Assembly (NCBI GenBank): GCA_023055505.1
Contig: JALIRH010000001.1
Coordinates: 95,572,530-95,636,529 of the forward strand
From: Callipepla californica brunnescens
Taxonomy: Eukaryota > Chordata > Aves > Galliformes > Odontophoridae
DNA: 64,000 bases
Reading direction: 5' to 3'
Below the pieces are notes generated by a model. The model saw only the letters and a program-made list of their open reading frames with translations, was not told the origin of the DNA and made no database searches. This document shows positions 36,426 through 48,719 of this stretch, in pieces (positions within the stretch are counted from its first letter, which is position 1; each line of letters starts with the position of its first letter). A program made the position numbers and the translations under genes.

Positions 36426-39225
36426 TCAGAAATCTTCACAGATATCTTTACATCTTCAGAAATTATTGCATTTTCCAGGTTGTCTGAATATGTTTTCCTG
36501 ATCAAATGAACAGGAAGACCACTTGCCAAGTAGACTCTGGCTTTCTTAGCATGCACAGGGCAGTTCCATTGAACACATGGAGAACATATGCAAGACATAG
36601 CCACATTATTTGAAAAATGTCTGAAGAAGATAAAGGTGAGGATGAGGCTGCTCTTGCTGCCAGAACAATATCATCCATCTCAGAGTTATGCTGACATCTC
36701 CCTAGTGTGGTGCATGAACCATACAAAGCAAGACAGAGTAGACCACATCCATTAAGCTCTTAGATAGGCCAGCTATGCCCAAGTCACACATTGAGGCTAC
36801 ATGCCATAAATCACTTTGCCTGTGTATTCTCATGATTTTTGCTAAGCATGTTAGTAACTCAAAAACAAACAAAAAATATCTAATTATATTCCATACATTG
36901 CAGAGAGTGAATTTACAAAGGATAAATGTGTCTTTCGGAAGATTATGAGCTCCAAAATTAGCAAACACTAATATTTAGTTTGTGAGAATTACAATTAATG
37001 CATCTTGAATGCCCGTTTTAGGTATGCATTATGAATGATAGTTTTCTGCACTAAATTCTTTATACATCTAAACTGTGTTACTTTTCTTCAGCAACACAGT
37101 GCCCTGCAGCAGCAGTTTGTAAACAAGTGAGATATAGTCACCAACAGATGAGTCCCAAAGCTGTGTATCTTCTTTTGGTATTTACAGTTGAATATTTGTA
37201 CAATAGTCAGGGACACATGATGGTTTTCTTTTAGAGTAGTTAGGTTGTCTTGTAGTGTTTTGAGCTTCTGTGCTGAGACAAGTAGATATGATTGCAAAAG
37301 TGTACTTACATAAAGTTTTTTCCACTAAAAATATTTACAAAGGAAACTAAAAACGTATATGATTATTTATGAGCCATCGTATCTCATACAGATAGTATTC
37401 ATGGATTGTTTGAGCGGTTAAAAAAAAAGACTGCAAGAAGAATATTTTAAGCCAAAAAACAACAAATCTACCCAGCACACAACATTCCTGTGCAAAGCAA
37501 ATTGGTCTTTTCTCATTTTTGTTTACAACCAGCTCTTCATAGACTAAACTCCAGTAAGTTGTGGAGTTTCTGATGTCCTCTCTCTATATACAAACAGTGC
37601 ATTCACTATAAACACAATGAGGGAGGTAGGAAATAGAACCCCACAATAAGACCCTGAAGAACCGACCCCTCACATGAAGAAGTGGTTGATAAAGCAAACC
37701 AGTGGCAGTGACAAAAGGTAAGACAAACTTAAAGCATTAATGATTTAAGCAAGGAAATATCAACTTACTCTCTGATTTCTGCAATACAGATGCCTACAAA
37801 GATTTCATTTTCAACCAAAAACAGAAGCTCATTTAGAAGTGAGTTCTTTAAAAAAGATTTTCTGTTTGAATATGTAATTGATAAGTGCCCTACAGTACTA
37901 AACAGAATCACTTTGGTTTTAACTTAGGTTTCAGTGTTTACAAAGCTTCCAGACTATTTCCTATGAACTACAAAAGCTGTTTTATGTTCCATGACTTTCT
38001 GTTGCACAAGTTTTATAAGTGTTGAGTACACGCTAACTGACTTAAAATCTTTCCAAAATGTATTAATATGCGAAGACATTAGTGATATGTTTTAAACTTA
38101 ATTTTCCAAGTTGCAGGCAAATAAAAGAAGAATCACATTAAAGTAAAAAAATCTATTGCTTCATAGCAGTATATATCTGTCAGATATTCAGAAGTTTCAG
38201 TATGCTTTAATTAAAAATTTAGGAGCTTTGCAACCGTTTGAGGCCACATTCCAATTATAATAATTAAATAAGGTGTTAGCAATACTTGCTTGGCTGAGTA
38301 ATCAAAATTTCACCAGTACTTTTCTACTTATAAATAAGTAACAGTCACACTGATAACAGCAGTTTTTAATTCAAAATATTTGTTTTAGTTAAAAAAAAGT
38401 AGTCAGAAATATTAACCAAAATTTACAGAGAAAAGAAGATGTCAAGCACACTATCATATGACAGATTATATACCTATAGCAGCAAGACTGGCTTTATTAG
38501 GAAACACATTGTAAAAATATAAAGTTGTTTTTTCTAATCTATACCATCTCTTATCACTTTGTTTGCTTTGCACACTGATGTAAGAAATCCCACTAGAAGT
38601 CACAATGTTATTTATATTACTGACTAGAACAGCTGTGAAGTTACAGAACCATACTTTTATGCAATCAAAACTTAGTGAGAATATTCCTCAACAAAAGCAT
38701 ACTGTTATTGGAATGTATGCTTCTTTAAGATGGTAGAAATTAATTCATTCCAAGTCTGATTGTCCTCCTATGTTAGGATAAAATGGTAGTAAAATGGAAT
38801 AAGTAGGATTTCATACACTGGGGAAGAATGTCAGTGTGCAAGTTGGAGTTCATGGAAAGATAGTTATGATTTTTGTCTGTATCCATGCAGAAGCAAGGCC
38901 TACAGGGCCACACAGCCTGTATCATCACATCTTCCCTAACAGAGTAGTGAGTTAAAGCCAGATAAGACAGAAGCAGTTTCATCTCAAACTGCCAATGCAC
39001 AGTAAGAAGACATTTCTTACTCAGAGAGAAATTTTAGTCCTTGAGTTGGCAAAAGAACAAAACTACCTGATCATGTTCCCTGTGTTACCTTTATGACAAG
39101 GTATTCATCTATTTTCCAAGGAAGAAGGAGCACATTGATAGCTTTATGTCCACCTATATTTTTATATATCCAAAAAGCACACTAACGAGCAGATCATTTC
39201 ATTGACTAGCTTTACCAAAAAGGCT
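36426..39225. other. AT-rich non-coding DNA
   Basis: No recognised gene or transposon between two CR1 pieces. Open frames are short and motif-free. Confidence 0.5.
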
Positions 39226-39596
39226 CGTTTGTGGCCATTTCCCCTTGTCCTGTTGCCACGCACTGCTGAGAAGAGTCCAGCCTCATCCCTTTGCCTGTCA
39301 CTCCTTAAGTATTTATAGTCATGGATCAGATCCCTTCTGAGTCTTCTTTTCTCAAGGCTGAACAGACCCAGGTCTCTCAGCCTCTCTACATAAGAGAGGT
39401 GTTTCACACCCTTTATCATTTTTGTAGCCCTCCGCTGGACTTTTTCAAGGAGATCCCTGTCTTTTTTGAACGGGGGAGCCCAGAACTGAACACAATACTC
39501 CAGGTGAGGCTTCACCAGGGCAGAGTAGAGGGGGAGGATAGCCTCCATCGACATGCTGGCCACACTCAACGGCCAGCCTGTCTTCCACCAGGACAC
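39222..39596 (-). pseudogene. CR1 ORF2 C-terminal remnant, open for over 120 codons
   Basis: The minus-strand frame encodes [20 protein letters not shown], then [32 protein letters not shown] and TRGNGHK. These are the conserved C-terminal blocks of CR1 ORF2, matching the copy at 0.9-1.3 kb. The frame runs on into unrelated flank at its C-terminal end and has no RT catalytic core, so it is a fossil. Confidence 0.85.
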
Positions 39597-39880
39597 CCAG
39601 GTACCTCTCCTCAGAGCTCCTCTACACTAGGTCATCCCCCAGTCTGTACCGGTGCATGCAGTTATTCCTCCCTGGGTGCAAGATTCTACACTTGCTCTTG
39701 TTAAACCTCATCTGGTTCATCTTCGACCAACTGGCATCACAGCTTCTGGCATGTCAGCCATTCCTCCCAGCTTTGTATCAGCAGAAAACTTGCTGAGGGT
39801 GGACTCTATCCCCTCATCAAGGTCATTGATGAAGATGTTGAACAGGACTGGACCCAGTACAAACCCCTGAGGATCACCCC
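39226..39880 (-). mobile_element. CR1 LINE fragment lacking both ends
   Basis: GTTTGTGGCCATTTCCCCTT starts abruptly within the antisense C-terminal region. The 3' UTR and octamers are absent. Homology continues to CAGGACTGGACCCAGTAC and CCCTGAGGATCACCCC at about 39880, with an internal deletion near 39565 (CACACTCAACGGCCAGCCTG joins two non-adjacent CR1 stretches). It differs from the copy at 35.6 kb, so the two are separate insertions. Confidence 0.9.
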
Positions 39881-40078
39881 AAATTCTGGCTCTGAGACGA
39901 GTTATATTGTAGCCAAATAAGATAACCAGAGATGTTCCCAGAACTCTTGAAAACTGAGCTCCTCAGACATGCTGCTCATCCCCAACACTGCACAAGATCC
40001 AACTTAGCACATAGTTAAGCAGTAGAACTTGAATTTTCTCTAGTAGCCAGGAGCACAGATGGCAACATAAACTACAAA

Positions 40079-41205
40079 GTCTGCTCCAAAAGTAATGACT
40101 CCTGTTTTAGTATGTTGGCCAAGAATGTCAGAGGCAGATGTCGGTGGTAGGGCGGTAGAAGCTGAACCTTCCCATCAATATTCCGTTACATTTTGTTGCC
40201 CTGTGGCCAGTGGCAGCAGAGAGGAAGCCTCACATATTGGAGTCTGACATGATAGTGTGTATGAAGCAAAGGTTTGAAACTGAACTTCTCCACATGAGAA
40301 GAAAGAAATAAAGGAAAAAAAAAAAGGCAACTATTGACATGCATTGATATTTGCTGAATGTTGATGGAGACCAAACAGCGTGTGAGCGTAGTGAAGGATG
40401 GTACCTTTCAGCAGCAATGACAGTGATGTTAAAGGCAAACCACATTCCAGCACAGCCATGCGCAGCTGTCACACCGTGAAATGGAGAGCATCTTGATCTG
40501 CTCGTTTACATAAACTGTTGGATTATGTTCAGAGAACGGTGTATAGAGCTGAATACTGGCTTCAATACTTTGGTAATGATGGTGGCAATGCAGGAATATT
40601 GTAAAGTTTGCACCAGGTGTGCCCCAAAAATGCTCAGACAAGAACAGAAAAAACATTGTATGCAAATTAGTAAGGACTTATTTAACCAATTCAAGGCTGA
40701 AAACTATAGTTTCCTGGAGTGTCTCATTAATGGTGAGATGTGGTGTCATTGCTATGAGATGGAGGCAAAATAGCAGTCTGTGGAGTAACAACATGTGAAT
40801 TTCCCATCTAATTTAAAGTCCAAGACTCAATAATGAGTGGGTAAAGTTGTATGTTCTCTTTTGGGATAAGAAAGGGGTGATCTTTCTGACTTCCTAGAAC
40901 CAGAGAAACCATCAACTCCCATTCCTATATCACAACACTGATGAAGATGATGGCTGCAATTTCCAGAATCAGAGCAAAGAAGACAACCTTTCTGGAGCAC
41001 CAGGCTCCATGTTAGTTTGAAAACTGTGGAACAATCTTGGCACATCTACTATCTAGTCCAGACTTAGCAAAGCTATTGATGGTAACTAGATTAAAAAAAA
41101 CACTTTAGTAGCTGAGAATCTGTTCTACAAATAGTGTTACTATGCTTTTTTAATCTATTGTATTATTGATGGAACTAAATAGGAGGCATTATTTTCAGAA
41201 CAACC
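40079..41205 (+). mobile_element. Mariner-type DNA transposon (Galluhop-like), internally deleted
   Basis: The element is bounded by roughly 29-bp imperfect terminal inverted repeats. The left end reads TCTGCTCCAAAAGTAATGAC and the right end, reverse-complemented, TTGTTCTGAAAATAATGCC. Between them lies a recognisable mariner transposase pseudogene. Length is about 1.13 kb against roughly 1.2-1.3 kb for intact mariners. The missing part lies after the SPDLA motif at about 41050-41075. The element resembles the chicken mariner known as Galluhop. The TA target duplication is not clear at the eroded ends. Confidence 0.9.
40249..41085 (+). pseudogene. Mariner transposase remnant
   Basis: Reading starts at ATG 40249 (MIVCMKQRFE, the front of the DNA-binding domain) and meets a stop after 20 codons. 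In-frame homology continues with LLNVDGDQT and PCAAVTP. A frame from 40525 to 40773 encodes EYCKVCTRCAPKMLRQEQKK and then LINGEMWCHCYEMEAK. In mariner transposases this last block contains the first catalytic Asp (GDE-x-W). Here the Asp codon is missing between Gly and Glu (40732-40737). The second catalytic region is decayed, and a remnant SPDLA at about 41055-41070 precedes a deletion that removes the C-terminus. Stops, frameshifts and lost acidic residues make it inactive. Confidence 0.88.
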
Positions 41206-42189
41206 CATGGAATTAGAGAAAATCCCTATGTATAGGTTTATTTGAGGCTACAGAGAATAAGCTCACATTTCCAGGCTTCAGATCAGCAAGTTCCTAACCT
41301 GAAAATTTCTGGAGGTTGAGAGGGTAGGCTGTAAAGCTTATTTTATTTTACCTTTTCTCTCTTTTAATGCCTGCCACCCCATACAGAATGCTGTGGTAGG
41401 AAATATGACCTGACAACTACAGGTTTTTTTACCATTCTTAAAATAGCCTAGCTCTTGAAAATTAGTATATGATATAATTCTGTACACATAAATCAGCTAG
41501 ATTTTTCCTTCTCTATTTAATGTAATAACAAACAATAAAAGATAAAGTGGGAAGGTGGTAACCAGTAACATTCCATTTGATATAATAATTAAAAGAGGTG
41601 AAATAATATACTTCTGAATAGGAAAGAGTCCCCACTTCTGGATCAAACTCCATGTTTTATAGCTGATGTATTGTGACAGAAATAAAGTCTTTAGGAGAAA
41701 GCTTGCCAAATGCACATAACTTATAAGGCTTCACAGGTCAAGCTCAAAAGATAAATCTGATATGTTTTTCCTTGCATTTTTTGTTTCACTTACTTACTAT
41801 TTGCATGCTGTCAGCTAAAAAGAAAATATAAGTAGGTTATTTGCCTCGTGAAAAATACATTAAAGCATGACGTGACTGACTTCGTGTGTCATTCAAATAA
41901 TCAGTTATCATTGAAATCATATGCAGAAAAAAATGTTGGCAGCTATGAACAACATACTTTATTTCTCTGGTGTACGTTTCTAAGTAATAACCAGAAACTT
42001 GAAACTAGGCTTCTTCCAGCCACAGAATTATGTTAGCAAGTTTTGTATTATTTTTACTTAATATTAAAGATTTTATCTAGAATTATCACCAAATTATGAA
42101 AAGAAAAAAAAATGCTGTTCCAAGGGATATGCCTTATACTTATATACCACACAATTCAAATACTAACCTCCAAATTTGTGTGCAATTGC
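41206..42189. other. AT-rich non-coding DNA
   Basis: No gene or transposon recognised. Confidence 0.5.
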
Positions 42190-42268
42190 AGACACAGGCA
42201 TGGGTTGATGGTGGGACTAGATGATCTTTGCAGTCTTTCCAGTCCTAATGATTCCATGTTTCTATGAC
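42190..42268 (+). mobile_element. CR1 3'-end fragment, sense
   Basis: GGGTTGATGGTGGGACTAGA, then TGATCTTTGCAGTCTTTCC and degenerate octamers (GATTCCATGTTTCTATGA) match the extreme CR1 3' UTR in plus orientation. Only about 80 bp remain. Confidence 0.85.
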
Positions 42269-43225
42269 CCCTATGAATTCCTAATGTCTGAACTCAGATA
42301 ACATTCCTCTATTTTTCAGTCGTTTAATATTTGTGAAATTTATTAAAAACACTATAATTTTTGTGGAGTACAAAATTACAAAAAGGAAGGGAAGGAAAAT
42401 TAGGAAAGAAGTCTATTTGAAAGATTTGTAACAAGATTTGTAAGATTTTCAGTTATGATTCTGGTCTATGGTAGTGTATTACTATCTGATATATGTTTTA
42501 TAGCCTACTTTAAATGAAATACTGGTCTCAGTCAACATGTAGCTTACAAAAACCACAGTAACATTTGGTATCCATTGATACTCTTGTTTACAGAAAAGTA
42601 GCTAAGCAGTAAGTTAACAGAGTTGGAATAGAATTCTAATTCTCATAGAAGAGCTGTCAAATTGGGATCCACAAAACTGACAGGAAAATTATGGAGTCTT
42701 AGCAAAGTTTATATGATGAACATGAAGAAACTGATTCTGTCAAAAACTGTACAAATACTTTTGCTTCTTACCTCCAAATATTGGTAAAAATAATAGAATG
42801 TTTCTGAATTACTCTTCTAAATATAATATAGATACATACCACCCTTTTACAGTCTACATTCCACAGTCTCTGGGCTCACCAAGAAATGGCTTGGCTCTGA
42901 GTTTTTTCAGCTATAGAAACCTAATCTCCAAGTTGTGGAAATTTCAGTATCCCCAGGCAAAATATTCTAGTATGTTTTTGCCTTTTCAGGTTGAATTCTT
43001 TCTCATTATATCTAGGCCAAATCTTCCTTGATGCAATTTAAAACCGTTGTATTTTCTTACCTGCAATGAATGCAGAAACATATACTTATTTCTCTGTAAG
43101 ACACTTTCACACAACTTTATGTTCAAATGAGTTCCACTACATCCTGCAAATAATTTTTCAAAGCCTCTTGCCCTGTGCCTGTTTATTCCTAAATACATAA
43201 AATTTCTCATTTCCTCATGAGCTAT
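42269..43225. other. AT-rich non-coding DNA
   Basis: No gene or transposon recognised. A short direct repeat of AAGATTTGTAA occurs at 42420-42445. Confidence 0.5.
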
Positions 43226-43440
43226 ATCACAGAATCACAGGTCGTGTAAAGTTTGTTACAGGTAGGACTTGGAAGAGACTTCTGCAGATCACTGAGTATA
43301 ATCTCCATGCTAAGTCAAGTTTATAGAATCATAGAATCGTTGAATAGAATCACGAGCTTCATTGCCCTTCTTTGAACTTTCTCCATGGCCTAGATGTCTT
43401 GTAGTGAGGGGCTAAAAACTGAACACAATACTATTCTTAA
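43226..43440 (-). mobile_element. Two adjoining antisense CR1 scraps
   Basis: The first begins with ATCACAGAATCACAGG and continues through GACTTGGAAGAGACTTCTGC to about 43322. A second set of terminal octamers (ATAGAATCATAGAATCGTTG) starts at 43324 and jumps directly to an internal segment (TTGCCCTTCTTTGAACTTTC, then AAAACTGAACACAATACT). It is either two insertions or one copy with rearrangement. Confidence 0.78.
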
Positions 43441-46204
43441 TTCAAATAATTTATAAGATTGCATAAACCACTATTAAGACATATATTTCTAATATTTTAT
43501 AAGAAAAATATATACATATGCTACAAATTAAAGGTTAATATGAATGCCAGATATCTACTAGAGAAAAATGTAAAAATTTGTCTAAGATATGGGGACGCAA
43601 TATGCATGCTGCAGAAAGTAATATGGGTTTGTAGATAGTTTTGTCTGGAAAAAAAGTAAAGGGAGATATTAATCTTTTCCTGTATTTCTTCATTAACAGT
43701 AGAATTACATAAACGATTTCTCTAAAACTAGAAACTAACTAATCTAGTTGTATGTTCTTTAGTATATAACCATATCAGTACACTTGTGCAAAACATTACA
43801 GAATATCTAGAAAGCAGTGCGTAATTACTTCAGAAGTCCTCTGAGTATTGTTTGCAAGACATCGTGCAATGCTTAGCAAATTTCTGCCGATTGCTTAAAC
43901 ACTTAGCCAAAAGTAATTAAGAAATAAAGGGGAGAGGATGAGTTGAGGGATTTGGAGAGAAGAAGGGAAGGAAAAAATATTTAAAAAAATTAAAAGAAGC
44001 TTTACATCAATTTTAAGACAGAACAACTTACCAGTGACAGTTCAGGGACCTACAAACAGCTGGAGGATATTTACATTGTAAGATCACGTTCATTCTAAGT
44101 GAATAGAATGAAAACATCAGTAGAAAGAGCTTCCAGAGTCTGGAACCATAGCCATGTTCCTCTAACAAATTTTCATACAATTAGACAGATTGCAAAATAC
44201 ACTAAGATTTGTTTGCTGGCTAGAGATCTTTTTTTGTTTTTGTTTTTGTTTTTTTTTTTGTGGATAGCATGGAAAGGGCAAATCATCTTAGGAATTATTT
44301 TCAGGTCAGATTACTAAAGTACCATGTATCAATCGCATAAAAAAAAGTGGCTATATTGAACTACAAAATAAATTGCCATAGAATTCCTTACCATGTTTCC
44401 AGTCATTAACATTATAATAATATGAAGTGTTATAATGATCTCTGTGGCTGCAAAGTAAAGTTATACAAACACTGGATTTGTATATAGAATCATATTTTAA
44501 AATATAACGTATAAATAAATAAACTGTAAGGATTTTGAACACTGCTTATTATGATTGTTAAGAATCTACTTTCAAAATGTATTTGGACCTGAGACAGCAG
44601 AACCACCTTACTCACAAATAAATACTAATCCCAGTAATCCATCATCCACTTCCTTTACACAGCACGGTTCGAAAGTTCCTTCTGGGGATAGCTGGCTTCA
44701 GAATGGCCTATGTGTATGTCATCTTTCCATCACACTCTGCTGGACAGACTGTTAGAAAGGACTGATGTTTATTGTTTTTTCCCTTTTTGTTTGTTCTTTC
44801 TTTCATTGAAGTACTTTTTGTGTCACTAAACAGTGAAAACTTCTATAGATATAGATACAAAACTGTAAAGAACAAGGTCTTGTCTTGACCACTGAAGTTA
44901 ATTCTCTTTCTTTTTGTCTATACTTGAGTCTTTTACAGGTCTTCCAGATTTTCTTTTACTGCCTTTTTCTGCCTTGTCATTTCTTATTTTTTTCTCCCAC
45001 TACGCTAATGAGAAAATACATGAAGAAAGACACATACCACTCTTTCTTTAAACTACTTTAGAAATACTGTGTGAAGACAATTTGAAAGACGAATGAAGCA
45101 GGTTGAGCCCCTGCAGCCCATGGTGTACCATATCAGAGCACAGATCTACACTACAGTCTGCAGAGGACTCCATATCAGAGCAGGCAGACGTGCTTCAAAG
45201 CAAGTTTCATTTTGTAGAGATGAAACCATGCCAAAGCAGGGGAGGAGCATAACAAGGAAGGAACAGTAGAGTAAAAGCAAAGTGTTGTGAACCAACCACA
45301 AGCCCATTCTACAGTCCTCATTCCCCTGAACCACTTAAGGCAGAAAACACAGAAAAATCAACACTGAACTTGAGCCTAAGAAGAAGAGGACAGAAGAAGG
45401 TAGGTTTAGTTTGTTTTATTTTGTTTTTAGTTCTCGCTGCTGTAGTAGTGTTATCAACAAGCAGTAAATTCAATTAATCTTCAACTTCCAAAGTCAAGTC
45501 TATTTTGACCATTACAGTAAGTATTCAGTGATCTCCCAGAACTAATTTCAATCCATGAGATATTTGGTTGTATTTTTTACACTTGTTCTACTGAGGAAGG
45601 GGAGTGAGAGACTGGTATAGTGGGCATTTGGTAGCCAGCCAAGGTCAACACACCTCAACAGTTCTCAACAGACTTGTCTAGTAACAATACATTAAGTATG
45701 TATACACTACAGTATGTATTTCAAATTACCTGATGGACAACCTTATTTAAGTAGCCTAAAGATCTTTTGTCAGTGCTGGGACTCCAGGTCCCATTTCTAC
45801 TTCTGCCATCGTCCATTTACTCTTTGCTGAAGTAGCAACTTCCTTCTTTGATGATGTCCCTTATATGGAACAAATTCTGCTCTTAACATCTTTAAAAAGA
45901 TCTTATTGTTTCTTCATGTGCGTAAACTTGTGTTCAGTCTTCATGTCTACAAAAGACATTATTAGAACTATGAGTCACTGAAGACAATATTTTCCATGTG
46001 GACAAGTACTATTAGCAGTTTTCTTGTATATCCTTACTCTCTTTGTTTCTTGTTCTGTTTTCACTCTGTATAGCATTTTGTATATTGACATCAGTAGCTA
46101 CAAAAGAGTTTCTTATTAAACCAGCAATAAAATACTTGAATATAGTTGCAAAAATGTCAAACTTTTGAGGAATAAACAACAAAAATGAGAGGTAGCAAGA
46201 TTTT
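43441..46204. other. AT-rich non-coding DNA
   Basis: No gene recognised. A T-rich run with regular G interruptions, (TTTTTG)n, lies at 44229-44261. Confidence 0.5.
44229..44261. repeat. (TTTTTG)n low-complexity run
   Basis: T-rich run with G at intervals of six, then a pure T run. Confidence 0.75.
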
Positions 46205-46302
46205 CACCCGTGTGACCCTGTTCATTGTAGGGGAGTTGGACAAGATGACCTTTAAAGATCCCTCCAAACTCTAAGGGTTCTATGATTCTGTGATTCTATG
46301 AA
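46205..46302 (+). mobile_element. CR1 3'-end fragment, sense
   Basis: GTAGGGGAGTTGGACAAGAT, then GACCTTTAAAGATCCCTCC and octamers (TTCTATGATTCTGTGATTCT) match the CR1 3' end in plus orientation. It is better preserved than the copy at 42.2 kb. Confidence 0.9.
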
Positions 46303-48089
46303 AACGCATGAATACAGTTTTATTTTGGACATAGATTTTACCAAAAGTAAAAGAAATTTAAAAACTTTATAATACTGCTGACTTTGATCTCACCTCAATT
46401 AATTGCTTTAGACCTGTTTTACTGTCTTCTCATCTTTCCCTTCCCTGTCCTTCATTTCATTTTTGTCCCTTTCAAAACGATTTTCCCTTCCCTTTTCAAC
46501 ATATTATTTTCTTTCTTTTTCCCCTCACTATAAAAATATTTTAAACTACTGAAGTTAACTACAGAGTATGTCTGTAATTTTACCTTCAGAGCTTTATACA
46601 AGTCACCTGTTTTCCTAATTTTTAAGCACATTGTAGGAAGTGTATTTCATATACTTTTTTTTTTTTTTTTTTTTTAATATTAACTCAGACAGTATTGTCT
46701 TCTAGAGAGAATCCAATTAGGTTAGACCACTTAAACAGGAGAAGAATTTTCCATCTGTTTCATATAGGGGACATGCAAGACATTAGTGTACACAACACTC
46801 ATTTATTAGTCTTATATTTGCACTCATTTAGGATAAGAGATACTTGAAAGATTTTAAAACATTCTGTAACCAAAACATGACTAAAAATAAGTTTCAAATG
46901 AGATTTGTGGTGTTTATATAGTGTGGTCTACTGTTTAATGCAGTGTAAGGATATAGACAATTCTTACATCCTTACTTCTCCTTTGGGATTAACATGGCTA
47001 AGCCACGAAGATTTTCACAAATAAGTTTACTGAATGGAACATATACAGTTCTTATTCTAATGTAAACAAACAGCCTATAACTTGGAACCGCACAATGCCC
47101 TTAGTTGTACAAGCCATTTATTGCTAAAGTCAATTTGAGTCATAACAGTGGTGAGCAACCATCTGAGTCTTGAACTTGTCAGTAAACTAATAAATTACAT
47201 CAATGTGGAGAGAGGAAGAACTTTTTTTTTATGGGCATCTGTTCAGCACTGGGGAATAGCTAGGTTCAGTATTTGCCAGCATTAATCAAATAAGTAAACA
47301 CTTTTTTGCTTAAAAGTTCTTCTAAAACTTTTTAGAAATCAAGTAAGATGCATTGAGGTTTTAATTTGACCTTCTCTTCATGATGGTTTGAAAGCATGCA
47401 AACACTGAAGTGCTGAGAATTCAGTTCCTCTCCTAATCCTGCAGATATTCCCTCAAAGAGCCAAAGCTTGCTTTGATTCATCCTGACTACAACATATAAT
47501 TACAGTAAAACCGCTAATTCAAAAATCTCCAAGATTTTATTCTTTTATATCAGTGACACATCCTGAGAAACTGAATGGCACAGGGCTGAGATTTTAAAGA
47601 CTGCCCTTCACTTTAAACATATGTCTTCCTTCACTGACTTCAGTAGCAACAACTCTTATTCTTTATCCTTTAACTACAAATATTTAACTTCCTATTGTGC
47701 AGACATTAAGGCAACCCAATAAACAGATGGAGTTTGGAGACCATTAATATACCAGCATACATTTGCTCAGCATATTCTGAATAATTTCTCAGAATTAAAT
47801 GCTGATTTGGTACTAATTCTAAATGTGACCTAATTAATTAATATAGTTAATGATTCTATAATTCTTATGATTCTGTGATTCTGTGATAATCTAATTAAGG
47901 TCACTTGCAGAGGCCTAGAAGTTAAGAAAATATAAATTATTCATCTAAATGATCCCACTATATTCAAGATAATACAAAAATTAATTCTAGTTAACCAAAT
48001 AAGTAATGGAACAGAGCAGGAATTTTTAATCTACTTTCCTATTACTACAGAGAGGAAGCACAGAGATTGGCAAAGTCTGTACAGATAAG
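46303..48089. other. AT-rich non-coding DNA
   Basis: No gene recognised. A T run of about 21 bases sits at 46655-46675. At 47850-47888 the phrase ATGATTCTGTGATTCTGTGA resembles CR1 terminal octamers without any adjoining CR1 body. Confidence 0.5.
46655..46675. repeat. Poly(T) run
   Basis: Pure T homopolymer. Confidence 0.88.
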
Positions 48090-48157
48090 AATCACAGAAT
48101 CACAGAATCATAGGGTTTGGAAGGGACCTCTAGAGATCATCAAGTCCAACCCCCCAA
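48090..48157 (-). mobile_element. Very short CR1 3'-end fragment
   Basis: Octamers (AATCACAGAATCACAGAATC) are followed by ATAGGGTTTGGAAGGGACCT and AAGTCCAACCCCCC, then homology stops. It is an extremely 5'-truncated but well-preserved insertion of about 70 bp. Confidence 0.9.
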
Positions 48158-48179
48158 AAGAACACTAAAACTTAAGCTC

Positions 48180-48201
48180 TTTTTTTTTTTTTTTTTTTTT
48201 T
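48180..48201. repeat. Poly(T) run, 22 bases
   Basis: Pure T run about 20 bases beyond the truncated CR1. Confidence 0.9.
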
Positions 48202-48719
48202 GCTTAAATTTATGATAACATTATGCTACTCTCATCATGAAGTAGATCTACTCATTATGTTTCAGGATGAAAAAAAAAGTCTATTTTCAGTAAAAAAATT
48301 ATTAAAGGGAAGAAGTATACAGCTATTGAGTTCTGAGGGAACTTTGCCCTTATTGCAATAAATTCTCAGTTTGATTTCCTCTTAATTTTCATTAGCTGTA
48401 AATTTGATTGCCATAATGTAGTGTGCTCTGCATAAGTATTTCTAGGAATTATTATGACATTATCATAAAATCTCATTGTGTTGAGCAGTTTTTGCATACC
48501 ATGAGAGATTTGTGGGCTATAAAATATAAATTTCATTATTTTTTTATTTCTACAAATAAATCAGAGAATTTCAGGACCCATAGAAGTCTATCTGTCAATA
48601 GGTAGATAAAGAATAAAAATGCAGTATAGCACTTAGTTTGGAATTAATGAGATAAGAATTATGTGGCAAATTAAAACCCACTGATTTTTTTTCAGTAATA
48701 TTTATTGAGATTTTATGTA
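48202..48719. other. AT-rich non-coding DNA
   Basis: No gene or transposon recognised between two CR1 pieces. Confidence 0.5.
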
